A stretch of 35,914 nucleotides of DNA, from positions 80,028 to 115,941 of the forward strand of contig JAGBTG010000042.1 of assembly GCA_017631435.1 (NCBI GenBank), in the 5' to 3' direction. The position numbers and the translations under genes are program-made. Source of the stretch: Bacteroidales bacterium. Its GTDB lineage: Bacteria > Bacteroidota > Bacteroidia > Bacteroidales > UBA932. A model generated the notes under the pieces. The model saw only the letters and a list, made by a program, of their open reading frames with translations. It was not told the origin of the DNA and searched no databases. Positions 8,243-17,800 of the stretch are shown here, piece after piece (within the stretch, counting starts at the first letter, position 1; every line of letters begins with the position of its first letter).

Positions 8243-10222
8243 ATGATATACCATACTGACCCCTATCTGGAACCGTTTGCACGTGCCATCAAGGGAAGGC
8301 ACGAGAGACTGCTGATACGAAAAGGAGAGATTGCAGGATTCGGCAAGCCTATAAAGGATGCCATCAATAACCATCTGTATTATGGAGTGCACAGGGAAGG
8401 TGACAAGTGGGTGTTCAGGGAGTGGGCTCCCAATGCCACTTCCATATATGTTAAAGGTGATTTCAACAACTGGGAACTCTCTCCAGGTTACAGGATGACC
8501 AATAAAGGTGGCGGTGTATGGGAACTGGTGCTTCCAAAAAGGGCAGTCAGGCATGGAGACCTGTTCAAATGGCATATTTTCTGGGATGGAGGAGACGGTG
8601 AGAGGCTCCCTTCGTATGCCACAAGGTGTGTGCAGGATGAGGTTACGCATACTTTCAGCGCTCAGGTATGGGCCCCTTCAAAAGGGTACAAATGGAAGAA
8701 TCCGCGCGCTCCTAAAGTTGAGAATCCCCTTATTTATGAGACACATATAGGAATGGCCGGTGAAGAGCCTGCCGTTGCCACATTCAAGGACTTTACAAAA
8801 AATGTGCTTCCACGCATTGCCAAACTTGGTTACAATACCGTGCAGATTATGGCTTTGCAGGAGCACCCTTATTACGGGTCGTTCGGATACCAGGTTTCAA
8901 ATTTCTTTGCTTTGAGTTCCCGCTTTGGAACACCGGAGGAGTTCAAGGAACTGGTGGACAAGGCGCATAAATTGGGCATTGCAGTGATCATGGACATTGT
9001 CCATTCGCATGCAGTGAAAAATGAACTTGAGGGTTTGAGCAATTTTGACGGCACCTCTACATTGTATTTCCATTCAGGTGAAAAGGGAAACCATCCGGCA
9101 TGGGATACCCGCTGTTTTGATTACGGCAAGGATGAGACCCTTTATTTCCTCCTTTCAAACTGCAAATACTGGATGGAGGAGTACAATCTTGACGGTTTCC
9201 GTTTCGACGGCATTACCAGCATGCTTTACTGGGACCACGGCCTTGGCCGTGCCTTTGGTGGATATGAAGATTACTTCAACGGTAATGTGGATGTGGATGC
9301 CCTTGTATATCTGGGGCTTGCCAATGATATGATAAAGGAGATCCACCCCGATGCATTTACCATAGCAGAGGATATGAGCGGAATGCCCGGCCTTGCTGCA
9401 CCTATACATCAGGGCGGTTGGGGATTTGACTACAGGATGAGTATGGGTGTTCCCGACAACTGGATCAAATGGATAAAGGAGGTTCCCGACGAGAACTGGA
9501 ATGTCTGCGACATGTGGTGGCAACTCACCAACAAGAGGGCTGATGAGAAGACAGTGAGTTATGCCGAGTGTCACGACCAGGCGATGGTGGGCGACAAAAC
9601 CATCATTTTCAGACTGATGGATGCCCTGATGTACACACATATGGACTTGGGTATGCAGAGTCTCGACGTAGACAGGGCAATGGCACTGCACAAGATGATA
9701 AGGCTGGTTACAATAGCAACAGCCGGCAACGGGTACCTGAACTTTATGGGTAACGAATTCGGACACCCTGAGTGGATAGATTTCCCAAGGGAAGGAAACG
9801 GCTGGTCGCATGCTTATGCAAGAAGGCAGTGGAGCCTGGCAGACAGCCCTTTCCTCAGGTACGGCAAGCTGCTGGCATTTGACAAGAAGATGATACACCT
9901 GTTCAGGGAGAACAATATACTTTCGCATGCTCCAATCTCAATCTACAATGATGAGCCCAAGCAGATTCTGGTAATGGAGAGGGGTGAGTTTGTGTTCGTG
10001 TTCAATTTCAGCCCTGCAGAATCTTACAACGACTACCGCATAAATATCTTTGGAGGGGAGTATTCTATGGTTCTGGATACAGACTGGAAAGAATTTAACG
10101 GGTATGAGAGAAACAGGAAAAAACAGGTGCATTACACGCAGGAAGATGCTCAGGGGACGTTTTTGACCCTGTACCTCCCTGCAAGGACCGCTTTTGTCCT
10201 TAAACGTAAATTAGTTAAATAG
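8243..10222 (+). CDS. glgB: 1,4-alpha-glucan branching enzyme, eukaryote-like GH13
   Basis: This enzyme moves short alpha-1,4-glucan chains to alpha-1,6 positions during glycogen synthesis. A CBM48-like N-terminal domain (FREWAPNATSIYVKGDFNNW, near residues 54-73) is followed by the GH13 barrel. Catalytic residues are visible: Asp322 in DGFRFDGITSMLY, Glu376 in TIAEDMSGMPG and the transition-state Asp445 in AECHDQAMVGD. These motifs, and GYQVSNFFA upstream, match the GH13_8 group of eukaryotic-type branching enzymes rather than E. coli-type GlgB. At 659 residues it is close to the eukaryotic enzymes in length. It starts 2 nt after xseB and precedes the debranching enzyme by 43 nt. Confidence 0.95.
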   Translation: MIYHTDPYLEPFARAIKGRHERLLIRKGEIAGFGKPIKDAINNHLYYGVHREGDKWVFREWAPNATSIYVKGDFNNWELSPGYRMTNKGGGVWELVLPKRAVRHGDLFKWHIFWDGGDGERLPSYATRCVQDEVTHTFSAQVWAPSKGYKWKNPRAPKVENPLIYETHIGMAGEEPAVATFKDFTKNVLPRIAKLGYNTVQIMALQEHPYYGSFGYQVSNFFALSSRFGTPEEFKELVDKAHKLGIAVIMDIVHSHAVKNELEGLSNFDGTSTLYFHSGEKGNHPAWDTRCFDYGKDETLYFLLSNCKYWMEEYNLDGFRFDGITSMLYWDHGLGRAFGGYEDYFNGNVDVDALVYLGLANDMIKEIHPDAFTIAEDMSGMPGLAAPIHQGGWGFDYRMSMGVPDNWIKWIKEVPDENWNVCDMWWQLTNKRADEKTVSYAECHDQAMVGDKTIIFRLMDALMYTHMDLGMQSLDVDRAMALHKMIRLVTIATAGNGYLNFMGNEFGHPEWIDFPREGNGWSHAYARRQWSLADSPFLRYGKLLAFDKKMIHLFRENNILSHAPISIYNDEPKQILVMERGEFVFVFNFSPAESYNDYRINIFGGEYSMVLDTDWKEFNGYERNRKKQVHYTQEDAQGTFLTLYLPARTAFVLKRKLVK

Positions 10223-10265
10223 AAATTTTTGTTGTAATTTCGCACGCAAAATATCTACACATCAT

Positions 10266-12194
10266 ATGGCATACTTGGAATTTAACAAAGAGGAGCTGGT
10301 AAACCTTGAGTATTCTTTGGAGCGTGAGATTCTGCTCAGCAATAGGGCAGGAGGCTACGTGAATACAACCATCGTAGGTTGTAACACCAGAAAGTACCAT
10401 GGGTTGCTGGTTGTTCCAATTGAGAACTTTGGAGGAGACAAGCATATTCTCCTATCTACATTGCACGAATCCCTGATACAGCACGGACAGAGTTTCAACT
10501 TGGGTATCACATCTTATGGAGATGTATACGAACCAAGGGGACACAAGTACATTGTAGACTTTGAAATGGACTACGCTTCAACCATTACCTACAGGGTTGG
10601 AGGTATGAAGTTCAGCAAAACCATCATGTTCTTGAGGGATACAGAAGAGGTTCTGATAAAATACACACTTTTGGAGGCTCACTCGCCTACAACCCTAAGA
10701 ATCAAACCTTTCTTGGCATACAGGAATATCCATGCCCTTACAGCGGCCAACACTTCTGCAAACACCAGATACAATGCGGTTGACAACGGAGTGGCTTTCA
10801 ACCTTTATGAGGGCTTCCCTACACTTAACCTTCAGTTGAACAAGAAGAACGAGTGGATTGCTTCACCAGACTGGTACAAGGGAATTGTATACAAGGAGGA
10901 GAGCAGAAGAGGATTTGAGTGCAAGGAGGACCTTTTTGTTCCTGGATACTTTGAGTTGCCAATCAAGAAAGGTGAGAGCATTATCCTTTCTGCATCAACC
11001 GGAGAGGCGGTTCCTGCAAAATCACTCAAGACCAGATTTGAGAAAGAGGTTCTTAAGAGGGACAACACCAGAAGCAACTATGAGGCATGCCTTAAACTTG
11101 CTGCAGGACAGTTTCTTATCAAACATGCCGGTGAGTACAGCGTATGTTCGGGCTACTCATGGGATTATGAGAGCTTGAGGGAGTCATTCATTGCCCTTCC
11201 AGGCCTTACCCTTTACAACAACGGGGATACAGAGAGATTTGAGAAGGTGATTGACAGTACAATCAAACGCCATAGGGACAATATGCTTGGAGAGAGTGAG
11301 TGTCCCGACAGCGGCCTGTGGTTCATCAGGGCTATCCAACAGTATGTGGATTATGGTGCAGATGCCGCTCAGGTATGGAAAAAATATGGCAAATGGCTTG
11401 TAGATATAGTTGAGTCATTCCTTAACAACAGCAGGGAGAGCGTAAGGCTTCACGAGAACGGTCTTTTGTGGGCGCAGAAATATGGTGTGGCACTTACATG
11501 GATGAACACCTATGTAGACGGCAGGCCAGTAAGCGAGCGCTGCGGTTACCAGGTAGAGGTGAATGCCCTATGGTACAACGCGCTTTGTTTTGTAAGGGAT
11601 CTTGACTTGAGATTCGGTAAAGGCAAACTTGTACAGAAAACAGACAATATTATATATAAGATAAGGGAGAACTATACCAGAGTGTTCTGGTGTGAGGAGA
11701 GAAACCATCTTGCAGACTACGTTGATGACAAGGGTCAGAATGTGTTTACAAGACCAAACCAGCTTATTGCTTGTTGTGTTAAATATTCTCCGCTTGATGA
11801 CGAGACCAAGATGGCTGTACTTACTGCTGTGAAGAGAGAGCTTCTAACAGTAAGGGGTATCAGGTCACTTTCTCCTAAGAATCCTTTGTACAGGGGAGTA
11901 TATGAGGGTGACCAGGGCAGCAGGGACATTGCACATTTCAATGGTTGTGCGTTCCCATGGCTTCTTGGACCATATATTGAGGCAAACCTTGCACTTACAG
12001 GCAAAAGCTTTGTGAGGAAGGCCAAGGAGTTGCTTGATGCATTTGAGGAGGATATGGAGGTACACGGCATTGGCTCAGTGGCTGAGATTTATGACGGTGA
12101 CCCTTCACACAAACCTCACGGATGTATCTCTTCTGCAATCAGTGTTGCAGAGATATTGAGAGGAAAGAGCATGTTGAACAGAATTAAAAAGTAA
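10266..12194 (+). CDS. Glycogen debranching enzyme, amylo-alpha-1,6-glucosidase (GH133)
   Basis: This 642-residue protein removes alpha-1,6 branch glucose from glycogen. An N-terminal beta-rich domain has EILLSNRAGGYVNTTIVGC and RKYHGLLV (about residues 20-48), the hallmark of the bacterial and archaeal debranching family. The C-terminal (alpha/alpha)6 barrel shows CSGYSWDYES, CPDSGLWFIRAIQQYVDYG, CGYQVEVNALWYNAL and the C-terminal KPHGCISSAISVAEILR. It lies between the branching enzyme and a glycosyltransferase, as expected in a glycogen gene cluster. The next gene begins about 6 nt after its stop. It lacks the N-terminal GH13-type transferase half of eukaryotic debranching enzyme. Confidence 0.93.
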   Translation: MAYLEFNKEELVNLEYSLEREILLSNRAGGYVNTTIVGCNTRKYHGLLVVPIENFGGDKHILLSTLHESLIQHGQSFNLGITSYGDVYEPRGHKYIVDFEMDYASTITYRVGGMKFSKTIMFLRDTEEVLIKYTLLEAHSPTTLRIKPFLAYRNIHALTAANTSANTRYNAVDNGVAFNLYEGFPTLNLQLNKKNEWIASPDWYKGIVYKEESRRGFECKEDLFVPGYFELPIKKGESIILSASTGEAVPAKSLKTRFEKEVLKRDNTRSNYEACLKLAAGQFLIKHAGEYSVCSGYSWDYESLRESFIALPGLTLYNNGDTERFEKVIDSTIKRHRDNMLGESECPDSGLWFIRAIQQYVDYGADAAQVWKKYGKWLVDIVESFLNNSRESVRLHENGLLWAQKYGVALTWMNTYVDGRPVSERCGYQVEVNALWYNALCFVRDLDLRFGKGKLVQKTDNIIYKIRENYTRVFWCEERNHLADYVDDKGQNVFTRPNQLIACCVKYSPLDDETKMAVLTAVKRELLTVRGIRSLSPKNPLYRGVYEGDQGSRDIAHFNGCAFPWLLGPYIEANLALTGKSFVRKAKELLDAFEEDMEVHGIGSVAEIYDGDPSHKPHGCISSAISVAEILRGKSMLNRIKK

Positions 12195-12200
12195 AGAGTG

Positions 12201-13520
12201 ATGAAAGTTTTGATGTTTGGATGGGAGTTCCCTCCACATATTGCCGGTGGTTTGGGTACTGCATGTTACGGACTTACAAAAGGTCTTGCAAAACATGATG
12301 TTGAGGTTCTGTTTGTTATGCCTTCAGCTTCTGGCGATGAGGACCAGAGTGCTGTAAAGATCATAAACGCAAGTGATATCTCGGTTGCTGAGGTTTGGGG
12401 AAAGACAGACTTGAGCAGACTTGAAAGTTTCTTGGATAAAGTAAGTTTCTTCAAGGTATCTTCAGGCCTTGTACCTTATATTGATCCTGAACTGTTCTCT
12501 TCTATGGTAGAGACTACCGAGCAGAGAAACCGTTGGGAGGAGTACGAGCAGTTCAAGATTCACTATGGCGGAAAATACAAGTTCTCCGGCAAATATGGCG
12601 CGAACCTTATGGAGGAGGTGCAGAGATATGCAATGGTGGCAAGTGCAATTGCACTTGAGAATGACTTTGATGTTATCCATGCACATGACTGGCTTACATA
12701 TGCAGCAGGTATTGCTGCCAAGAAGATATCGGGAAAACCGCTTGTAATCCATGTGCATGCAACTTCATTTGACCGTGCAAGTGACAATGCAATTGATACA
12801 AGGGTATTTGCACTTGAGAAGATGGGTATGGAGGCTGCAGACAAGATTATGGCTGTAAGTAACCTTACCAGAAATATAGTTATCAACAAATACGGCATTG
12901 ATCCTTCAAAAGTTGTGGCTGTACACAATGCAGTTGACTTTGATGAGTTCAAGCAGATGGAGGTAAAGAGGGGAGTGGATGACAAGATTGTCACTTTCCT
13001 TGGCCGTATCACCTACCAGAAAGGACCTGAGTATTTCATTGAGGCTGCAAACAAGGTTCTCAAGAAATGCGACAATGTGAGGTTTGTTATGGCAGGTAAC
13101 GGTGACCTTATGAACCGTTCCATCAGACGTGTTGCAAAATTGGGCATTGCAGACAAGTTCCATTTTACAGGTTTCTTGCGCGGAGATGATGTAAAGAAGA
13201 TGTTTGCATACTCTGATGTATATATAATGCCTTCAGTTTCTGAGCCTTTTGGTATTTCACCACTTGAGGCGATGAAATCGAATGTACCAAGTATCATCTC
13301 AAAACAGTCTGGTGTGGCTGAGGTATTGAGCTATGCAATCAAGACCGATTTCTGGGATATTGATGCAATGGCAGATGCAATTTACGGTCTGCTCAAATAT
13401 CCTGCATTGGCATCAATGAGTGCCAAATGTGGTGTTGAGGAGGTAAATAACCTCAAATGGGAGAATGCCGCCCTTAAGATGATTGATGTATATCAGGAGG
13501 CTATAGATAACTTAAAGTAA
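12201..13520 (+). CDS. GT4-type glycosyltransferase, glycogen-synthase-like
   Basis: This GT-B fold glycosyltransferase probably elongates or primes an alpha-glucan, judging from its neighbours. The N-terminus MKVLMFGWEFPPHIAGGLG has the nucleotide-sugar/acceptor loop GGLG. The C-terminal half has FLGRITYQKGPEYFIEAA and the donor-binding EX7E motif in SEPFGISPLEAM (Glu348 and Glu356). The ATG at 12201 is preferred to an adjacent GTG at 12198. At 439 residues it is close to GlgA in size. A second glycogen-synthase-type domain is fused to phosphorylase two genes downstream, so this one may have a different acceptor. The GT-B family is firm; donor and product are inferred. Confidence 0.88.
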   Translation: MKVLMFGWEFPPHIAGGLGTACYGLTKGLAKHDVEVLFVMPSASGDEDQSAVKIINASDISVAEVWGKTDLSRLESFLDKVSFFKVSSGLVPYIDPELFSSMVETTEQRNRWEEYEQFKIHYGGKYKFSGKYGANLMEEVQRYAMVASAIALENDFDVIHAHDWLTYAAGIAAKKISGKPLVIHVHATSFDRASDNAIDTRVFALEKMGMEAADKIMAVSNLTRNIVINKYGIDPSKVVAVHNAVDFDEFKQMEVKRGVDDKIVTFLGRITYQKGPEYFIEAANKVLKKCDNVRFVMAGNGDLMNRSIRRVAKLGIADKFHFTGFLRGDDVKKMFAYSDVYIMPSVSEPFGISPLEAMKSNVPSIISKQSGVAEVLSYAIKTDFWDIDAMADAIYGLLKYPALASMSAKCGVEEVNNLKWENAALKMIDVYQEAIDNLK

Positions 13521-13545
13521 GAAACGAATAAAAAATATAACATAT

Positions 13546-14754
13546 ATGGAAAAGTCACTTTGTCTTTATTTTCAAGTGCATCAGCCAGACAGGCTAAGAT
13601 TGTATAGATTTTTTGATATAGGCAATGATTCTCAGTATTTTGATGAGTTTGCCAACAGAACTATCCTTAAGAGAATCGCTCAGCGCTGCTACCTTCCTAT
13701 GAATGAGGTTATCTATGACCTTATCCAGAAGCACGGCAAGAACTTCAAGGTTGCTTTCTCTATCTCGGGCGCCGCTTTGGAGCAGTTTGAGCAGTACGCT
13801 CCTGAGGTTTTGGAGAGCTTCAAGAAATTGGCTTCTACCAAATGTGTGGAGTTCCTGGCAGAGACTTATTCCCATAGCCTTGCTTCTTTGAAATCCGAGA
13901 AGGAGTTCAAGAACCAGGTTAAGGAGCACAGTGCAGCTATCAAGAAACATTTTGGTGTAAAACCAAAGACTTTCAGAAACACTGAGCTTATCTATTCAGA
14001 TACTATCGGTGAGACAGTAGCAGCAATGGGCTTCAATACAATGCTTACAGAGGGTGCTAAGCACATTCTAGGATGGAAGAGTCCTAACTTCTTGTATACC
14101 AATGCAATCAATCCTAAATTGAAACTTCTTCTAAAGAATTTCAACCTAAGTGATGACATTGCTTTCCGTTTCTCGGACAGAAGCAATCCCAACTGGCCTG
14201 TAACCAGCGACAAATATGCTGCATGGTTGGCAGAGAGCGCAAAAGAGGCAGACATCATCAACCTGTTCATGGATTATGAGACATTTGGTGAGCACCAGAA
14301 TGCTTCTACAGGTATCCTTGAGTTCATGAGAGCTTTGCCTGATGCAGTGCTTGCAAATACAGAGCTTAAATTTGTTACCCCTTCTGAGGCTGCTGCAAAA
14401 CACCAGCCGGTAGCACCTCTTCACGTTCCATATGCAATTTCATGGGCAGACGAGGAGAGAGATACAAGTGCATGGTTGGGTAACGAGCTTCAGAATGAGG
14501 CATTTGAGAAACTTTACTCTTTGGAGAAAGGGGTAATGGCAGCTAAAGATGAGGAGCTTCTTGCAGATTACAGAAAATTGCAGGAGAGCGACCACTTCTA
14601 TTATATGTGTACAAAATTCTTCTCAGATGGAGCTGTACACAAATACTTCAACCCATATGACACTCCATATGAGGCATTCATCAACTATATGAATGTATTG
14701 AGCGATTTTGCTCTTAGAGTGGAAAAAGCAAATAACAAACCTAAAAAAAAATAA
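13546..14754 (+). CDS. GH57 alpha-amylase/glucanotransferase family protein
   Basis: GH57 enzymes include alpha-amylases, 4-alpha-glucanotransferases and branching enzymes. This 402-residue protein has the N-terminal HQPDR motif (residues 12-16), Glu147 in FRNTELIYSD at the nucleophile position and Asp243 in FMDYETFGEH at the acid/base position. It has no signal peptide, so it acts in the cytoplasm, probably on stored glycogen or maltodextrins. It sits between the GT4 protein (25 nt gap) and the synthase-phosphorylase fusion (101 nt gap with a hairpin). Whether it hydrolyses or transfers cannot be told from sequence. Confidence 0.92.
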   Translation: MEKSLCLYFQVHQPDRLRLYRFFDIGNDSQYFDEFANRTILKRIAQRCYLPMNEVIYDLIQKHGKNFKVAFSISGAALEQFEQYAPEVLESFKKLASTKCVEFLAETYSHSLASLKSEKEFKNQVKEHSAAIKKHFGVKPKTFRNTELIYSDTIGETVAAMGFNTMLTEGAKHILGWKSPNFLYTNAINPKLKLLLKNFNLSDDIAFRFSDRSNPNWPVTSDKYAAWLAESAKEADIINLFMDYETFGEHQNASTGILEFMRALPDAVLANTELKFVTPSEAAAKHQPVAPLHVPYAISWADEERDTSAWLGNELQNEAFEKLYSLEKGVMAAKDEELLADYRKLQESDHFYYMCTKFFSDGAVHKYFNPYDTPYEAFINYMNVLSDFALRVEKANNKPKKK

Positions 14755-14778
14755 ATTAATACTTAAGAAGTAAGCGGA

Positions 14779-14828
14779 TTTGACTCAAAAGGACAGGATT
14801 TTCAAAGATTCTGCCCTTTTGAGTCAAA
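14779..14828 (+). repeat. Strong intergenic hairpin inside the glycogen operon
   Basis: TTTGACTCAAAAG and CTTTTGAGTCAAA are perfect 13-bp arms; the stem extends inward to 17 of 18 paired positions with a loop of about 14 nt. No long T-run follows, only TTTGAGTTAAAAA. It lies between the GH57 stop and the fusion gene start and could be a partial terminator, an RNA-stabilising hairpin or a processing site. Confidence 0.7.
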
Positions 14829-14855
14829 TTTGAGTTAAAAAACAGAACGATAAGA

Positions 14856-17800
14856 ATGGTAATTGAGAAAGTAATCAAACCCGATTATCTGTTTGAATCG
14901 AGCTGGGAGGTGTGCAACAAAGTGGGAGGAATCCACACCGTAGTTGCCACAAAGGCACTCAAGCTTTCCGGAGACTACGGCAGGAACCATATAATGATTG
15001 GCCCTGATGTGTGGAGAGACGAGAAGCCTAATCCTGAGTTTACTGAAGATCCAATCCTGTTCAGGGCTTGGAAGAAGCAGGCGGTTTCAGACGGATTGCG
15101 AGTGAGAGTGGGAAGATGGAATGTGCCGGGAAATCCAATAGCCATACTGGTTGACTTTACATCGTTCATTGCCAAAAAGGATGAAATCTGTGCCCGGATG
15201 TGGGAGCAGTTCGGATTGGATTCCTTAAGTGGGCAGTGGGACTATTATGAGTCACTCCTTTTCGGTTATGCCTCCGGCATGGTGATAGAGAGTTTTGTGA
15301 ATTTCAACTTACAGCCGCACCATAAAGCAGTAGCCCAGTTCCATGAGTGGATGACAGGCGCAGGTGTGCTGTATTTGAAGGGGAAGAACCTTTCTATTGG
15401 AACTGTCTTTACAACACACGCGACGGTTGTGGGCAGATGTCTGGCATGCAACAACATGCCACTTTATGATTCTCTGCATGACTACAATGCAGATGAAAAG
15501 GCAAAGCAGTTTAATGTAACAGCAAAACACTCACTGGAGAAGTGTGCAGCAGTCCAGGCAGATGTGTTCACTACTGTAAGTGACATTACTGCAATTGAGT
15601 GCAGGCAGTTCATTGGCCGCGAGGTGGATATCATCACCCCTAACGGCTTTGACAGCAGCTTTGTACCGGCTCCTGAGGCATTTGATGCCTGCAGGGCACA
15701 GGCAAGGGAGAAGCTTCTTGCAGTTGCTTCAAAAATGCACGGAGTGCAGTACCCGGATGATACGGTGATTGTAGGAATCGGCGGAAGATATGAGTACAAG
15801 AACAAGGGAATAGACATTTTCCTTGATGCACTGGGCAGAATACGCAACAGCAGATACAGTGGCAGGAAGGTTCTTGCATTCATTATGATTCCCGGTTGGA
15901 ACAATGGTCCCGACAAAGAATTGTTGGCCAAAATCAATGGAGAGGGTAATGGTGATTATACCACCAACATTACCCATCACATGATGGAGCCCCAGTGGGA
16001 TGCGATATCGGGAAAAATGAGATACTATGGATTTGATGCCCGTAATGACAATGTGGGTGTGGTGTTTGTCCCTAGCTATCTTACAGGCAATGACGGTATT
16101 TTCAACATGAAATACTATGATTTGCTTATTGGTATGGACCTTACAGTATTCCCTTCATACTATGAGCCTTGGGGATACACTCCACTTGAGTCCTTGGCAT
16201 TTGGTGTTCCTACGGTAACTACTACCTTGGCAGGTTTTGGCCTATGGGTTAAGGAGTACTGCAAAGGTGAACATCCGGGCATAGAGGTTCTTGAGAGGAA
16301 CGATGCCAATTATGATGCAGTTGTTGAGGGGGTAATTGCCAGAGTGATGGAGATTGCTGCCCTTGATGCAGATACAATGAAAAAATACAGGGAAAATGCG
16401 GCAGAAGTGTCTGGCATTGCCCTTTGGAAAAACAATATTGAATACTATGTGAAGGCATATTCTGCAGCACTTGACAAAGTGGTGGCAAGAAACGGTGCTT
16501 TCCCTCAAATTAAAGAAACAAAAGAGATGACTTATCAGAGATACAGAGTGAACTCTCCAGAGTGGAGAACTCTATTGATCAACAAAGACCTTCCGGCAAA
16601 ACTTAAACACCTTGATACAATTTCAAAGAACTTGTGGTGGTGCTGGAACCAGGATGCAATTGAACTGTTCAAAATGGTAGATGCCCAGCTTTGGAACAAA
16701 GCGAACGGCAACCCTATTGCAATGTTGGACATGGTTGACCTTAAGAGATACAAAGAGTTGGCACAGGATGAGGCGTTCCTTGCAAAATTGGATTCTGTTT
16801 ACAAGGAGTTCAAGAAATACATGGATGCAAAATCAAAACCTGTTACCCCTCAGATCTCATACTTCTGTATGGAGTACGGTTTGGATACATCATTGAAGAT
16901 CTATTCAGGCGGTTTGGGTATCCTTGCAGGTGACTACCTTAAAGAGGCAAGTGACATGAACGTTAACATGAACGCTGTAGGATTCCTTTACAAATACGGA
17001 TACTTTACCCAGCAGCTTTCAGCACAGGGCGAGCAGGTTGCAAACTATGATCCACAGGATTTCACCAAGACCCCTGCAACTCCAGTAATGGATGCCAACA
17101 ACAACTGGGTAACCATCTCTGTTGCATTCCCTGGCAGAAACATTTATGCAAGAGTATGGAAAGTGGCAGTAGGTAGAATTGACCTTTACCTTTTGGATTC
17201 AGACATTGACCAGAACCTTCCTGAGGACAGATGTGTAACCCACCAGCTTTATGGTGGTGACTGGGAGAACCGTTTGAAACAGGAGCTTCTATTGGGTATC
17301 GGAGGTATCAGGGCTTTGAGAGCGTTGGGCATTGATTCAGAGGTTTACCACTGCAACGAGGGTCACGCAGCATTTATTGGCCTTGAGAGAATGAGAGAGT
17401 ATGTACAGGACAAAGGCCTTTCTTTTGACGAGTCTTTGGAGGTTGTAAGAGCTTCTTCATTGTACACCACCCATACTCCTGTAGCAGCTGGTCATGATGC
17501 ATTCTCTGAGGATATGTTGAGAACTTACATTTCACACTACCCTTCAAGATTGAACTGCGACTGGACTACCCTAATGGCTTTGGGTAAGATTGACCCTAAC
17601 AACTACAACGAGAAATTCTCAATGAGTAACCTTGCTGCAAACTTGAGCCAGGAGGTTAACGGTGTAAGCTGGCTACACGGTAAAGTGAGCCAGGATATCC
17701 TTGGCAACTTGTGGCCAGGCTACCTTCCTGAGGAGAACCATGTAGGTTACGTTACAAACGGTGTACACTATCCAACCTGGACTGCTCCAGAGTGGAAAGA

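Noticed and set aside
9155-9928. 257-codon minus-strand ORF inside glgB
   Set aside because: It lies wholly antisense to the conserved catalytic part of glgB; a shadow frame.
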